Assembly (NCBI GenBank): GCA_024697595.1
Contig: JAILFK010000023.1
Coordinates: 1 to 32,479, forward strand
Direction of reading: 5' to 3'
DNA: 32,479 nt
Source: Lachnospiraceae bacterium
GTDB taxonomy: Bacteria > Bacillota > Clostridia > Lachnospirales > Lachnospiraceae
In this document: piece by piece, positions 23,697 to 32,458 of the stretch
Layout: each line of letters opens with the position of its first letter
Numbering within the stretch: the stretch's first letter is position 1
Position numbers and translations under genes: made by a program
Notes under the pieces: model-generated
Database searches by the model: none
Seen by the model: only the letters and a program-made list of their open reading frames with translations
Told to the model about the DNA's origin: nothing

Positions 23697-24971
23697 ATGG
23701 CTGGCGAATATATCCATTGGGATAAATTAGATAATACGGCAAATATTTTCCCTGTTATCGCAGGGGAGAATATGACCAATACATACCGTATTAGTTGTGT
23801 GTTAAAAGAACAAATTGATAAGGATTTATTACAGGAGGCTGTGGACATTGTTACTCCCAAAATTCCTGGATTTAACTTACGACTTAGAACTGGAATTTTT
23901 TGGTATTATTTTGAGGAAAATGGTAAGGAAGCACCACGAGTTGTGGAGGAGGATACATTTCCTTGTAGATTGATTCATCAATCAAAAAACAATAGTTATT
24001 TATTTAGAGTGACTTATTATAAACGCAGAATAAATCTCGAGGTATTTCATGCCTTGACAGATGGCATGGGCGGAATACTATTTTTAAAGGAGTTGGTATA
24101 TCAATACCTTCGTCTTTCTCATCCTGAACTTCGTGAAAAGCTTGGAGATAAGTTGAGCAAAGAAACTTCACTTAATAGAGAAGATTCATTTGTAAAAAAT
24201 TATAAGAGAAGATCAAAACCTAATTATCAGTTCAAAAAAGCATTTCTCATAAAGGGAGAACCGATACCATATAATGGTTTTGGAGTTATTCATGGTTATA
24301 TGAATATCGAACAATTGAAAAAGGTTAGTAAAGAGAGAGGCTTAAGTATTAATGAATATTTAATAGCAGCTTTTATTTGGGCTACATATCAGGAAAATTA
24401 TCGTCATATTTCTGATAAACGAGCTATTAGAGTGGCGGTTCCTGTGAACTTGAGACCGTATTTTGATTCTATTACAACCAAGAATTTCTTTGTAATGGTT
24501 TCGGCAGAGTTTGTTCCTGAGAAAGATGAGTATACTTTTGATGAAATTTGTCAAATTACACATGACAGTTTGAAAAGTCAGATTAACAAAGAGAATCTAG
24601 AAAATATTTTTTCATTTAACGTGTCTAATGAACAGTATTTTGTGGCAAGAGCAATTCCATTGGCTATAAAAAATGCTGTTATGAAAGCATTTTACACTCA
24701 GACAGCCTTGGCCAATACCACAACTATTACCAATATAGGAAATATTAAGGTGGCAGAGGATTATGAGCCTTACATTGAAATGTTCCATTCATTTTTATCA
24801 TTTTCAAAGGGGCAGATGCTTAAGGCTACAATTACATCTTATAAAGATACATTGGTATATACTTATACTTCAGCATGGCAGGATGTGTCTATTCAACGTC
24901 GAGTGTTTAGACAAATTGCTGAGGATGGTATAGACGTAAAGATTGAAACGAATGGGGTGTACTATGAATAA
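23697..24971 (+). CDS. condensation-domain/alcohol acetyltransferase-like protein
   Basis: The 424-residue soluble protein has the chloramphenicol-acetyltransferase/condensation-like fold signature H-A-L-T-D-G at H118-D122 (H-x3-D), with matching context L-E-V-F preceding it. A second conserved strand region R-V-A-V-P-V-N-L-R-P-Y-F is near 260 and N-I-G-N-I-K-V near 345. Such proteins (alcohol acetyltransferase family, related to WS/DGAT and NRPS condensation domains) move acyl groups, but the substrate is unknown. The start is ATG 23697 with GGAG 6 bp upstream; the TTG 12 bp earlier would overlap that site. Its end overlaps the start of the next gene by 8 bp (ATGAATAA), so the two proteins are probably made together. 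Confidence 0.8.
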   Translation: MAGEYIHWDKLDNTANIFPVIAGENMTNTYRISCVLKEQIDKDLLQEAVDIVTPKIPGFNLRLRTGIFWYYFEENGKEAPRVVEEDTFPCRLIHQSKNNSYLFRVTYYKRRINLEVFHALTDGMGGILFLKELVYQYLRLSHPELREKLGDKLSKETSLNREDSFVKNYKRRSKPNYQFKKAFLIKGEPIPYNGFGVIHGYMNIEQLKKVSKERGLSINEYLIAAFIWATYQENYRHISDKRAIRVAVPVNLRPYFDSITTKNFFVMVSAEFVPEKDEYTFDEICQITHDSLKSQINKENLENIFSFNVSNEQYFVARAIPLAIKNAVMKAFYTQTALANTTTITNIGNIKVAEDYEPYIEMFHSFLSFSKGQMLKATITSYKDTLVYTYTSAWQDVSIQRRVFRQIAEDGIDVKIETNGVYYE

Positions 24972-25629
24972 ATGTAATTTTTGCGGAGTAGAAATATTGG
25001 ATAAATCTGGGCATTGTCCTTTGTGTAATGGAGTGTTGGATGGTGATCATGATGGTCGAAACACTTATCCTGATTTGTATAACGAAGTAAAGAAAGCAAA
25101 TTTTGTATACAGACTTTTGATGTTTTTATGCATCTTGGGTATTGTGGGAATTGATTTGGGATGCTTCGTTCTTACAAACACTTATAAGTGGGGGATTATC
25201 GCGGTTCTCTGTGTGATATATACCATGTGGATGCTCTATGTATCTTTTAATGACAGAGCGGGATATAGAGTTAGAATATTAACCGGAGTTTTCTTTGCTG
25301 TTATATTGGTTATATTGATTGATTGGATAATTGGATACAACGGTTGGTCAATAAATTATATTTTGCCAAGTACAATGCTATTTGTGGATCTGCTTATTGT
25401 TATTTTGATGTTTATTAATAAGAGAAGTTGGCAGAGTTATCTGGTATTTCAAATTGGTATGGTACTTATTTGTTTGATACCTGCAATATTTATTAAGATA
25501 GGATTGATTTATAAACCTATCGTGGCTGAGGTCGCTATCGCTGTTACAGTGGTTGAATGTATTGCATCAATTATGTTAGGTGGTGCGACAGCAAAGCATG
25601 AGTTAAAGAGACGATTCCATGTTAGATAA
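24964..25629 (+). CDS. DUF6320-like zinc-ribbon protein with six membrane helices
   Basis: The product of 221 residues begins M-N-K-C-N-F-C-G and continues H-C-P-L-C-N-G, a zinc ribbon of two CxxC pairs about 12 residues apart. Six hydrophobic segments follow (about 45-65, 72-92, 103-126, 130-153, 160-183 and 188-210), with a basic C-terminus (K-H-E-L-K-R-R-F-H). ATG 24964 is chosen since it begins the ribbon and overlaps the preceding stop by 8 bp. The pairing with an acetyltransferase-like gene recurs in related bacteria as far as I recall, often with an alpha/beta hydrolase, absent here. Function is unknown; modification of an envelope molecule is a guess. Confidence 0.78.
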   Translation: MNKCNFCGVEILDKSGHCPLCNGVLDGDHDGRNTYPDLYNEVKKANFVYRLLMFLCILGIVGIDLGCFVLTNTYKWGIIAVLCVIYTMWMLYVSFNDRAGYRVRILTGVFFAVILVILIDWIIGYNGWSINYILPSTMLFVDLLIVILMFINKRSWQSYLVFQIGMVLICLIPAIFIKIGLIYKPIVAEVAIAVTVVECIASIMLGGATAKHELKRRFHVR

Positions 25630-25682
25630 TAGATAAATAAGTTTGAGTTAATTATTAGAAATTATATATGGTTAAAAATAAT

Positions 25683-25720
25683 GCGCTGCATTTGTATTTA
25701 ATACATTTGCAGCGCTTTTT
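25683..25720. terminator. convergent terminator between the DUF6320 gene and phosphofructokinase
   Basis: GCGCTGCA (25683-25690) pairs with TGCAGCGC (25708-25715); GTATT and AATAC extend the stem after a small internal loop. TTTTT follows on the plus strand and an AT-rich TTATTTTTAA on the minus strand, so it can serve both converging genes. Confidence 0.8.
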
Positions 25721-25792
25721 ATGGATAAATTGTTTTATAATATATAAAATTTATTTCAAAAAATAAGTTGTGTTATATTTTATAAATAGATT

Positions 25793-27013
25793 TTAATATA
25801 AATGTTCTAGTGATAGATAATTTGGTAAGCCACCTGAATAGCTTAATTTTGTCTCGCCTACAATGAGTGGAGATAGATAATCTATCATTTCTTGAGTTAC
25901 ATTATTTCCTGATTCGGTAATATACTCAGCAGGAACTGATTTTACTTCATTTGCAATTTTTGAAATGTCAGCTGAATCATAGCTTACTGTGTAAGGAGAA
26001 TTATTTTCTCTAATAATTATAGCCATCTCACCTGTTGTACCAGACATTGCCTTTTCTACAGCAATCTCACCTAGTTTCATTGATTCTTCGATATCTGTGG
26101 CTGAAGCAAGATGTGCGGCAGCTCTTTGAGGGAGGTTAATTTCAATTGAACGAACCTTTACACCTAATTTATCTTTCACAAGATATTCTAACGTTTTGCC
26201 AGCGCCACTTAATTGCGAATGACCAAAAGAGTCAACAGTTGCAGAGGATGCTGAAATATAATTTCCCTTAGAATCTCTGATTCCCTCGGATATGGCGATT
26301 AAAGCATTGTGCTTATGAGTTAATAATTCTTTTAAATCGGAGATAAATACCTCGGTATCAAATGCCACTTCTGGTAAATATATCATATCTGGACCAAGAC
26401 CATAATTTTTTTTGGCCAAAGCTGCAGAAGCTGTAAGCCATCCTGCATCTCTTCCCATTATTTCGACGATTGTTACACTGTCAAGTGCGTAGATGGATGT
26501 GTCATATGCGATTTCCTGCATTGATGTGGCGATATATTTTGCTGCAGAACCAAATCCAGGTGTGTGATCTGTTAGACAGAGGTCATTATCGATGGTTTTT
26601 GGGACGCCCATAATTTTCGCATCAATATCATGTTGTGCTGCATATTTTGAAAGTTGAAGCACAGTGTCCATGGAATCATTTCCACCGATATAGTAAAAAC
26701 CGGTTATGTCATTAGCTTTGAAAAAATCAAAAATTTTCTTATAAATTTGAGGATCGGCATCCATCTTTGGCATTTTATATCTACAAGAGCCAAGATACAT
26801 AGCAGGAGTAATCTTTAACTTGTCGATGAAGTCAGGTATTTCTTTCATCTTTTCGGAAAGATTTAAAATGTTGTTGTTCAAGATTCCTTCGATTCCATTT
26901 AGTGAACCATATATATTATCATAATTGTCTTTGGCGGCAGTGATTACACCAGCAAGTGAAGCGTTGATTGCCACAGTTGGACCGCCAGATTGTGCTACGA
27001 TACAATTTTGCAT
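25793..27013 (-). CDS. pyrophosphate-type 6-phosphofructokinase
   Basis: The enzyme phosphorylates fructose 6-phosphate in glycolysis. The 406-residue protein carries the phosphofructokinase motifs A-Q-S-G-G-P-T near residue 7, I-G-G-N-D-S-M-D-T at 109-117 and V-P-K-T-I-D-N-D at 137-144. Two residues point to pyrophosphate rather than ATP as donor: aspartate 113 where ATP enzymes have glycine (G-G-D-G), and lysine 139 in P-K-T-I-D-N-D where ATP enzymes have glycine. N112 replaces the more common aspartate of G-G-D-D. G-R-D-A-G-W-L near 190 and a catalytic I-S-E-G-I near 245 also fit. AAGGAG lies 10 bp before the ATG on its strand. PPi enzymes are reversible. Confidence 0.9.
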   Translation of the reverse strand: MQNCIVAQSGGPTVAINASLAGVITAAKDNYDNIYGSLNGIEGILNNNILNLSEKMKEIPDFIDKLKITPAMYLGSCRYKMPKMDADPQIYKKIFDFFKANDITGFYYIGGNDSMDTVLQLSKYAAQHDIDAKIMGVPKTIDNDLCLTDHTPGFGSAAKYIATSMQEIAYDTSIYALDSVTIVEIMGRDAGWLTASAALAKKNYGLGPDMIYLPEVAFDTEVFISDLKELLTHKHNALIAISEGIRDSKGNYISASSATVDSFGHSQLSGAGKTLEYLVKDKLGVKVRSIEINLPQRAAAHLASATDIEESMKLGEIAVEKAMSGTTGEMAIIIRENNSPYTVSYDSADISKIANEVKSVPAEYITESGNNVTQEMIDYLSPLIVGETKLSYSGGLPNYLSLEHLY

Positions 27014-27059
27014 AGATTGATCTCCTTTTTAGGTTATTTGAAAATATATTTCTTAAAAA

Positions 27060-27068
27060 ATTATATCA
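27060..27068 (-). promoter_or_regulatory. extended -10 promoter for the phosphofructokinase gene
   Basis: On the minus strand TGATATAAT (27068 down to 27060) is a perfect TATAAT with TGn extension. A weak -35 (TTAAAA) stands 16 bp upstream. It lies about 50 bp before the ATG at 27013. Confidence 0.5.
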
Positions 27069-27140
27069 TATTTCATAGTCATTTTAACCGATTAAAAAAT
27101 ATTTAAAAAGTGAAAAACAAGCTTTTAAAAATTCAATTAA

Positions 27141-27190
27141 CGCAGAGGTGCGAAGGGGCAAGGGGACATTAATGGGACACGGCGTGGCGT
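27141..27190. mobile_element. GC-rich island resembling a REP/RAYT element remnant
   Basis: A 50-bp stretch of about 64% G+C interrupts AT-rich intergenic DNA. It contains GAGGTGCGAAGGGG, then AAGGGGACATTAATGGGACAC. From memory these words resemble the ends of REP-associated tyrosine transposase (IS200-like) elements in Clostridia, where G-G-G-A-C and GAGGTGCGAAGGGG words recur. No transposase frame is present, so if real it is an orphan end. Confidence 0.35.
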
Positions 27191-27300
27191 ATTCTATATT
27201 TACAAAAGAGATATAAATCTTTTGATTGAAAAAGAAACACGACAAATTCGCTGTGATTATTAAAGGTTATGGCAATGAATTTCGTAGAAAGAGGTATATT

Positions 27301-27504
27301 ATGGAGATAAAAAAATCAGCATTAGATAGAGATATGATTATTGGATGTGCAATTATGGCTATGTTGGCATCAGCGGGTATAATTTTTAGTATTTTGTTTA
27401 TTTTTGCAATTAGTTTACAGGATTGTAATATGACATATTTGATTACTTGTTTTTTTGTATTAGGCGGTATATTATGGGGAATTCTTTTGTGTAGAAATTG
27501 CTGA
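27301..27504 (+). CDS. small two-helix membrane protein
   Basis: The frame from ATG 27301, preceded by AAGAGGT, encodes 67 residues. A short charged N-terminus (M-E-I-K-K-S-A-L-D-R-D) is followed by two hydrophobic segments (about 13-38 and 45-64) and a C-R-N-C end. Longer upstream starts lack a ribosome site. No family was recognised. It ends 6 bp before the promoter of the next gene and might be a membrane partner of it or stand alone. Confidence 0.5.
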   Translation: MEIKKSALDRDMIIGCAIMAMLASAGIIFSILFIFAISLQDCNMTYLITCFFVLGGILWGILLCRNC

Positions 27505-27510
27505 TGGTTG

Positions 27511-27539
27511 TTGACTAGAACGATAGGTTTTTCTATAAT
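27511..27539 (+). promoter_or_regulatory. strong sigma-A promoter for the acidic-tail protein and clpC
   Basis: TTGACT (27511-27516) and a perfect TATAAT (27534-27539) are 17 bp apart, one of the best promoters in the window. Transcription would begin near 27546, 34 bp before the acidic-tail gene, and could continue into clpC because no terminator separates them. Confidence 0.72.
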
Positions 27540-27579
27540 CAAAAAGGATGTTAATTATAATAAAATGAGGTGTATATTT

Positions 27580-29274
27580 ATGAAGAATATGAAGATATAT
27601 AGAAGTATATTAAGTATTGCTATCGCTGTTTTCATGTGTTTGGGTAGTAGTTTTATTTCAAGCGCAGAAGGGAAAACTACTATTTATGTAAGTTCTAATA
27701 GTATAAATGTAGGTGAGAATTTAGATGTGGAAGTTGACGCTTCAGAAAGCGGAAATATCAATATAAAGTATAATCAAGATGTTCTTGAATTAGTTCAATC
27801 TAATGTGTCATATACTACCTCTGGAAATACTGTTTCATTTAGTGGTGTAAATGGGAAAGTTACTTTTAAAGCGAAATCTGCTGGAAACTCTAGTATTGTC
27901 GTTTCTTCTGACAGTAACTCAGGAAGCAGTACATCAATTTCAGTTTCAGGAGAGGGAACTTCTAACTCTGATACAATGGAAGTTGCAGAAGAATCTAATG
28001 AAACATCAGTTGACGCATCAGAATCAACAGGTGATGGAGTTATTGATGCGGATGGTAATGTTGTCTTAAATGGTGTTAAGTATGTTGTTTCTGAAAAATT
28101 TTCGGATGCTGAAATTCCAACGGGTTATTCAAGGGTTAAAGTTACAATTTCCAACTATGAATATAGAGCTGTTGCAAATGACAATAATACTTTAATTTAT
28201 TTAAAGGATGCATCTAATGTTTCAGGCGATGGAACATTTTTTATCTATAATAAAGATACCAATTCTGTAAGCAAATTTATAAGATTGGGAAATGAATCTT
28301 ATTATGTTATTCCTATGGCACATGAATCAATGGGAGAGGGCTTTGTCGCAACGAAGATTCAGCTAGAAGACGGTGAGGTTGATGGATATTCATATGGTGC
28401 TGATAATGATTTTGCTTTTGTCTATGGAACAGATTCTAATGGTCAAGAGGGATGGTTTCAATATGATAAAACTACAGGCGTAGTACAGCGCTATAACTCA
28501 CAATTATTAGCTACACCTAGTTCTGACGTGCAATCAGAAAAAGTGCCAACTTCAGCTGATGATTTAAAGCAAAAATGGCAACGTCAACGAGTGATTATTG
28601 CTATCTTAGTATTTGTAATCGTATTATTAGTAGTCATAACAATTAATACAATTTTAATGTCGAAAAAATCTAAGAGAGATAATTTTGAAGATGACGAAGA
28701 ATATGATGAAGATGATGAAATTGATGATGTTGATGAGTTTAATGTAAATGAAGATCTTTTTGAAGATACAGACGATGAAGATAATTTTGAAGACGAAGAA
28801 GATTATCTTGGTGACGATATTGTATCGGACGATGATGTTGATGAAGAGGATAGTGAAGATGATTTCTATCCAGATGATACAGAAGATATGAAGGCTATGT
28901 TTACAGATGATGATGATTTAGAGCCAGATTCTGTATTATCGGAAGATGAATTAGATGATATGGAAGAACTAAATGTTCTAGATGAAGCAGAAGATGCTGC
29001 AGATGACGAAGAAGATGACGATGATGAAGATAATCTAGATGAAGCGGATGATGTGGATGATGCGGATGATGCGGATGATGTAGAAGATGATTATTTTGGT
29101 GATAATGTTATTAAATCGGAATCAAATATGAAAGACGAAATGCCTGTAGAAAAAAATGTTGAAGTTAAGTCATACACTTCTATGAGAGGTGGCGCGGCTT
29201 TCAAAAGTAATAAAGATATAAAATATAAGTCTAAAGACGAAAAACTAACTATTATAGATTTAAACGATCTATAA
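27580..29274 (+). CDS. signal-peptide membrane protein with very acidic cytoplasmic tail
   Basis: From ATG 27580 (GAGGTG upstream) the protein has 564 residues. A signal peptide ends about residue 30 (S-S-A then E-G-K-T-T). A beta-rich region follows (about 31-125; T-I-Y-V-S-S-N-S-I-N-V-G-E-N-L-D-V) with a cohesin- or Ig-like character, then a second domain near 150-300 (G-V-K-Y-V-V-S-E-K-F). One transmembrane helix (about 337-360) precedes K-K-S-K-R-D and a tail of about 200 residues. The tail from about 364 to 510 is dominated by D and E with runs such as D-D-A-D-D-A-D-D-V-E-D-D, then a mixed C-terminus. Topology puts the tail inside. It has no recognised family as a whole. clpC starts 39 bp downstream with no terminator between. 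Confidence 0.75.
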   Translation: MKNMKIYRSILSIAIAVFMCLGSSFISSAEGKTTIYVSSNSINVGENLDVEVDASESGNINIKYNQDVLELVQSNVSYTTSGNTVSFSGVNGKVTFKAKSAGNSSIVVSSDSNSGSSTSISVSGEGTSNSDTMEVAEESNETSVDASESTGDGVIDADGNVVLNGVKYVVSEKFSDAEIPTGYSRVKVTISNYEYRAVANDNNTLIYLKDASNVSGDGTFFIYNKDTNSVSKFIRLGNESYYVIPMAHESMGEGFVATKIQLEDGEVDGYSYGADNDFAFVYGTDSNGQEGWFQYDKTTGVVQRYNSQLLATPSSDVQSEKVPTSADDLKQKWQRQRVIIAILVFVIVLLVVITINTILMSKKSKRDNFEDDEEYDEDDEIDDVDEFNVNEDLFEDTDDEDNFEDEEDYLGDDIVSDDDVDEEDSEDDFYPDDTEDMKAMFTDDDDLEPDSVLSEDELDDMEELNVLDEAEDAADDEEDDDDEDNLDEADDVDDADDADDVEDDYFGDNVIKSESNMKDEMPVEKNVEVKSYTSMRGGAAFKSNKDIKYKSKDEKLTIIDLNDL

Positions 29275-29313
29275 ATATAAATCGTTGACCTGATGATATA
29301 TGGAGGTGGCTAA

Positions 29314-31761
29314 ATGAAACTGACTGAGCAAGCACAGGCAGCGTTGGATTACGCCAAGAAAATTGCTAAAAAATTAAAGCATAATTATATTGGAACAGAA
29401 CATCTTTTGGTAGGTTTAACTAAACAAGAGACATCTTTGGCAGCAAAGATACTGGGTAATAAAGGTGTTGATGAAGATTCAGTTGTAAAACTAATAAAGG
29501 AACTTATTTCTACAGAAGATGCTGCTGTTACGACCAAGGAATGGGATGGATATACACCTAAGCTAGAATCGTTATTGGAAAAGGCTGAAGGTGAGGCTGA
29601 ACTTTCTGATATGTATGAAGTGGGAACAGAGCATATACTTTTAGCTATGCTTAAGATGCAGGATTCAGCTGGAGCAAGAATACTAACTTCTCTTTCTGTT
29701 GATACGCAAAAGACATTTAACGAGATAGTTTCCGCAATGGGACGTGAGGGAATTACATATCGAGAAGAAAGTCAAAAGATTCTAAAAAATAGAAGAAGAG
29801 GTAATGATGTTTCTGCTTTGGAACAATATACCAGAGATTTGACAGAAATGGCTGAATTTGGTGAATTGGATCCAATTATAGGAAGAGATGATGAGATTCA
29901 GCGCGTAATTCAGATACTTAGTAGACGAGGAAAGAATAACCCTTGTCTTATTGGTGAACCTGGAGTGGGTAAGACTGCGATTGTTGAAGGACTAGCAGAG
30001 AGAATTGTTACTGGTGCCATTCCGGAAGTGGTTAAAAATAAACGAGTACTAACTTTAGATTTATCAGGAATGGTTGCGGGGTCGAAATATCGTGGCGAAT
30101 TTGAGGAGCGTATCAAAAAGTTAATTGCTGAAGTTATTGAAGATGGTGATGTGATTTTATTTATTGATGAAATCCATACAGTTATTGGAGCAGGAGGAGC
30201 TGAAGGTGCTATTGATGCTGCCAATATCTTAAAACCTGCAATGGCTAGAGGCGAAATTCAAATTATTGGTGCTACAACTATAGAAGAATATAGGAAGCAT
30301 ATAGAAAAAGATGCTGCGCTTGAGAGAAGATTTCAACAGGTTATGGTAGAAGAGCCTACTCATGAAGAAACAGTTGCAATTTTGCAAGGAATCAAAGCTC
30401 AATATGAAAATCATCATGGTGTTATAATTTCAGATGATGCGGTAGAGTCTGCTGTATATTTAGCTGAAAGATATATTTCAGATAGATTTTTGCCAGATAA
30501 AGCTATTGATTTAATGGATGAAGCTGCAGCTAAATTACAGCTTAATAGTGTTAAATCGCCGGAACGATTTTACAATATGCAAAAAGAATTAGAGGCACTT
30601 TCGAATCAGGTTGAAGATTTTTTATCTGAAGGTAATATAGAAGAAGCTTCTCAAACAAGAGCAAAACAACAAGAGCTTGAAAAGAAAATTGATAATATTA
30701 GAAAACAAAATTTGAGAAATAAAAATAGTAAGAGGTTAGTTCTTACTGGAAATGATATCGCTCAAGTGGTTTCAACTTGGACTAAGATTCCAGTTTCTAA
30801 ATTAAATGAAAAGGAAACCAAGAGATTAAATTCATTAGAGAAGACCTTGCATAAGAGGGTCATTGGTCAGGAGGATGCTATTACATCAGTTTCAAAGGCG
30901 GTGAGACGTGGTAGAGTGGGATTAAAAGAGCCTAATAGACCGATAGGTTCCTTCCTGTTTTTAGGACCAACTGGTGTTGGTAAAACTGAAGTTGCAAAGG
31001 CCTTGTCTGAGGCGGTTTTTGGTGATGAAAAATCGATGATTCGAGTTGATATGACTGAATATATGGAAAAGCATAGTGTCTCTAAAATGATAGGCTCGCC
31101 TCCGGGATATGTAGGGCATGAAGAGGGCGGTCAGCTCAGTGAACAGGTTCGAAGACATCCATATTCAGTTATATTATTTGATGAAATTGAAAAAGCTCAT
31201 CCAGATGTATTTAACATTTTATTACAAGTTTTAGATGATGGTAGAATTACTGACTCACAAGGTCGAAAAGTAGATTTCAAAAACACTATTATCATTATGA
31301 CTTCTAATGCAGGTGCTCAGGCTATTGTGGAACCTAAGAAATTGGGATTTGCTGCTAGCGATAATGAAAAAGATAATTACGAGCATATGAAAAATGGTGT
31401 TATGGAAGAGGTTAAGAGAATCTTTAAACCTGAATTTTTAAATCGTATAGATGAGACTATTGTATTTAGACAGCTTAATAAAGCGGATATGAAGCAGATA
31501 GTTACAATTATGGCTAAAGGTCTTGTGGAAAGATGCAAGGAGCAGATGAATATAGATCTTGTTATAAGAGATTCTGTAAAAAAATATATAGTGGAATCAT
31601 CTTATGATCCTAAGTATGGTGCGAGACCTCTTCGTAGAAAAATTCAAACATTGTTGGAAGATAAACTTTCTGAAGAAATTTTGAACGGAAATATTTCAAA
31701 AGATGACAAGGTTATTGCTACAATGAAAAAGAATGAATTAGTATTTGAAATGGGAAAATAA
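29314..31761 (+). CDS. clpC: ATP-dependent Clp protease ATPase subunit ClpC
   Basis: ClpC is a hexameric AAA+ unfoldase that delivers proteins to ClpP. The 815-residue product has two N-terminal Clp repeats (about 1-145), AAA module 1 with Walker A G-E-P-G-V-G-K-T (from 214) and Walker B L-F-I-D-E-I-H-T, and a UVR coiled-coil region (about 420-460) that marks ClpC rather than ClpA or ClpB. AAA module 2 has Walker [10 protein letters not shown] (from 551) and [12 protein letters not shown]. The ClpP-docking loop L-G-F is at about 677. GGAGGTGG precedes the ATG. The usual ctsR-mcsA-mcsB genes are absent upstream, and no CIRCE element was seen. It probably follows the acidic-tail gene on one transcript. 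Confidence 0.95.
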   Translation: MKLTEQAQAALDYAKKIAKKLKHNYIGTEHLLVGLTKQETSLAAKILGNKGVDEDSVVKLIKELISTEDAAVTTKEWDGYTPKLESLLEKAEGEAELSDMYEVGTEHILLAMLKMQDSAGARILTSLSVDTQKTFNEIVSAMGREGITYREESQKILKNRRRGNDVSALEQYTRDLTEMAEFGELDPIIGRDDEIQRVIQILSRRGKNNPCLIGEPGVGKTAIVEGLAERIVTGAIPEVVKNKRVLTLDLSGMVAGSKYRGEFEERIKKLIAEVIEDGDVILFIDEIHTVIGAGGAEGAIDAANILKPAMARGEIQIIGATTIEEYRKHIEKDAALERRFQQVMVEEPTHEETVAILQGIKAQYENHHGVIISDDAVESAVYLAERYISDRFLPDKAIDLMDEAAAKLQLNSVKSPERFYNMQKELEALSNQVEDFLSEGNIEEASQTRAKQQELEKKIDNIRKQNLRNKNSKRLVLTGNDIAQVVSTWTKIPVSKLNEKETKRLNSLEKTLHKRVIGQEDAITSVSKAVRRGRVGLKEPNRPIGSFLFLGPTGVGKTEVAKALSEAVFGDEKSMIRVDMTEYMEKHSVSKMIGSPPGYVGHEEGGQLSEQVRRHPYSVILFDEIEKAHPDVFNILLQVLDDGRITDSQGRKVDFKNTIIIMTSNAGAQAIVEPKKLGFAASDNEKDNYEHMKNGVMEEVKRIFKPEFLNRIDETIVFRQLNKADMKQIVTIMAKGLVERCKEQMNIDLVIRDSVKKYIVESSYDPKYGARPLRRKIQTLLEDKLSEEILNGNISKDDKVIATMKKNELVFEMGK

Positions 31762-31787
31762 ATTCTCTATTTTGGTAGAAATTTTAC

Positions 31788-31823
31788 CTATCCTATTATA
31801 TAATGAACCTAATAAAAGGATAG
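31788..31823. promoter_or_regulatory. inverted repeat around a TATAAT box
   Basis: CTATCCT (31788-31794) and AGGATAG (31817-31823) are perfect 7-bp arms flanking a TATAAT (31799-31804). No clear -35 is present at 16-18 bp. It lies 29-65 bp before the next start codon and may be an operator over a -10 or a hairpin in the clpC 3' region. Confidence 0.4.
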
Positions 31824-31852
31824 CTTGACTATTCAATATAGGAGGATAAAAA

Positions 31853-32266
31853 ATGGCTGTTATAAATGAATTGATTCGACTTGAAGCGGATGGTTCAATA
31901 AGTTTCGGTGATTACTCATTGGGGCAAAAAACTAAGAAGGACAACGTTGAATTTAACGGCAGTATTTACAAAGTTAAAACATTTAATGAGATTACAAAAT
32001 TAGAAAGGGACGGAATGTTCGTATATGAATCTGTTCCTGGAACTACAGTAAATAATTTGAAGTCATCTGGCGAGGGTGTTGAATTTGTGGTAGAGGGAAA
32101 CGAAGATGCCCAAATCACATTAGAATTAGAGCCTGATACATTATATAACATTTCCGTTGGTGGCAAAGATGCAGGCGGAATGAAAACTAACTTGGGTGGT
32201 AAATTAAGTTTAAGTGTAGAACTTGATCCAGAAGCTCAGGTTTCAGTTTCAGTATCCAAGCAATAA
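31853..32266 (+). CDS. conserved 137-residue protein, database name 'endosialidase' unsupported
   Basis: The protein starts M-A-V-I-N-E-L-I-R-L-E-A-D-G-S-I-S-F-G-D-Y and has E-I-T-K-L-E-R-D-G-M-F-V-Y-E-S-V-P-G near 46-63, G-V-E-F-V-V-E-G-N-E-D-A-Q-I-T-L-E-L-E-P near 75-94, and M-K-T-N-L-G-G-K-L-S-L-S-V-E-L near 111-125. I recall close relatives throughout Lachnospiraceae, sometimes labelled endosialidase, but no glycosidase motif is visible and the size is too small. It looks like a compact all-beta cytoplasmic protein with no signal peptide. ATAGGAGGATAAAAA precedes the ATG. It ends in a good terminator and probably is a single-gene unit. Function is unknown. Confidence 0.75.
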   Translation: MAVINELIRLEADGSISFGDYSLGQKTKKDNVEFNGSIYKVKTFNEITKLERDGMFVYESVPGTTVNNLKSSGEGVEFVVEGNEDAQITLELEPDTLYNISVGGKDAGGMKTNLGGKLSLSVELDPEAQVSVSVSKQ

Positions 32267-32279
32267 ATATAACTATTTG

Positions 32280-32309
32280 GCCCTACCAAAATGGTAGGGC
32301 TGTTTTTTT
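32280..32309 (+). terminator. intrinsic terminator after the 137-residue protein
   Basis: GCCCTACCA (32280-32288) pairs perfectly with TGGTAGGGC (32292-32300), loop AAA, followed by TGTTTTTTT. It marks the end of host coding sequence before the element at the right edge. Confidence 0.92.
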
Positions 32310-32362
32310 ATCTAAATTATTAATATATTTATTTTTTATCTTGATTTAGGAGACAATATGAA

Positions 32363-32456
32363 GTGACCTCCAGATTGTAGATTCGTGGATTTACCTGTAA
32401 TCTATTAATTGAAAGATTAATGGTAACAGGGATTACCGCATACAATAGGAGGTCAC
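32363..32456 (+). ncRNA. structured leader hiding the ribosome site of an IS110-like ORF; bridge-RNA candidate
   Basis: GTGACCTCC (32363-32371) pairs perfectly with GGAGGTCAC (32448-32456), which contains the Shine-Dalgarno of the ORF at 32459. Inside it ATTGTA (32374-32379) pairs with TACAAT (32441-32446). The apical part has ATTAAT/ATTAAT (32404-32409, 32416-32421) below loop TGAAAG, and three competing pairings: TTACC/GGTAA, CCTGT/ACAGG and GTAATC/GATTAC. The result is one long stem with internal loops, as in IS110-family left-end RNAs where loops hold the target and donor guides. The guides cannot be assigned without the element's ends. Translation block by the stem is directly visible; the bridge-RNA role is inferred. 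Confidence 0.5.
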
Positions 32457-32458
32457 AT

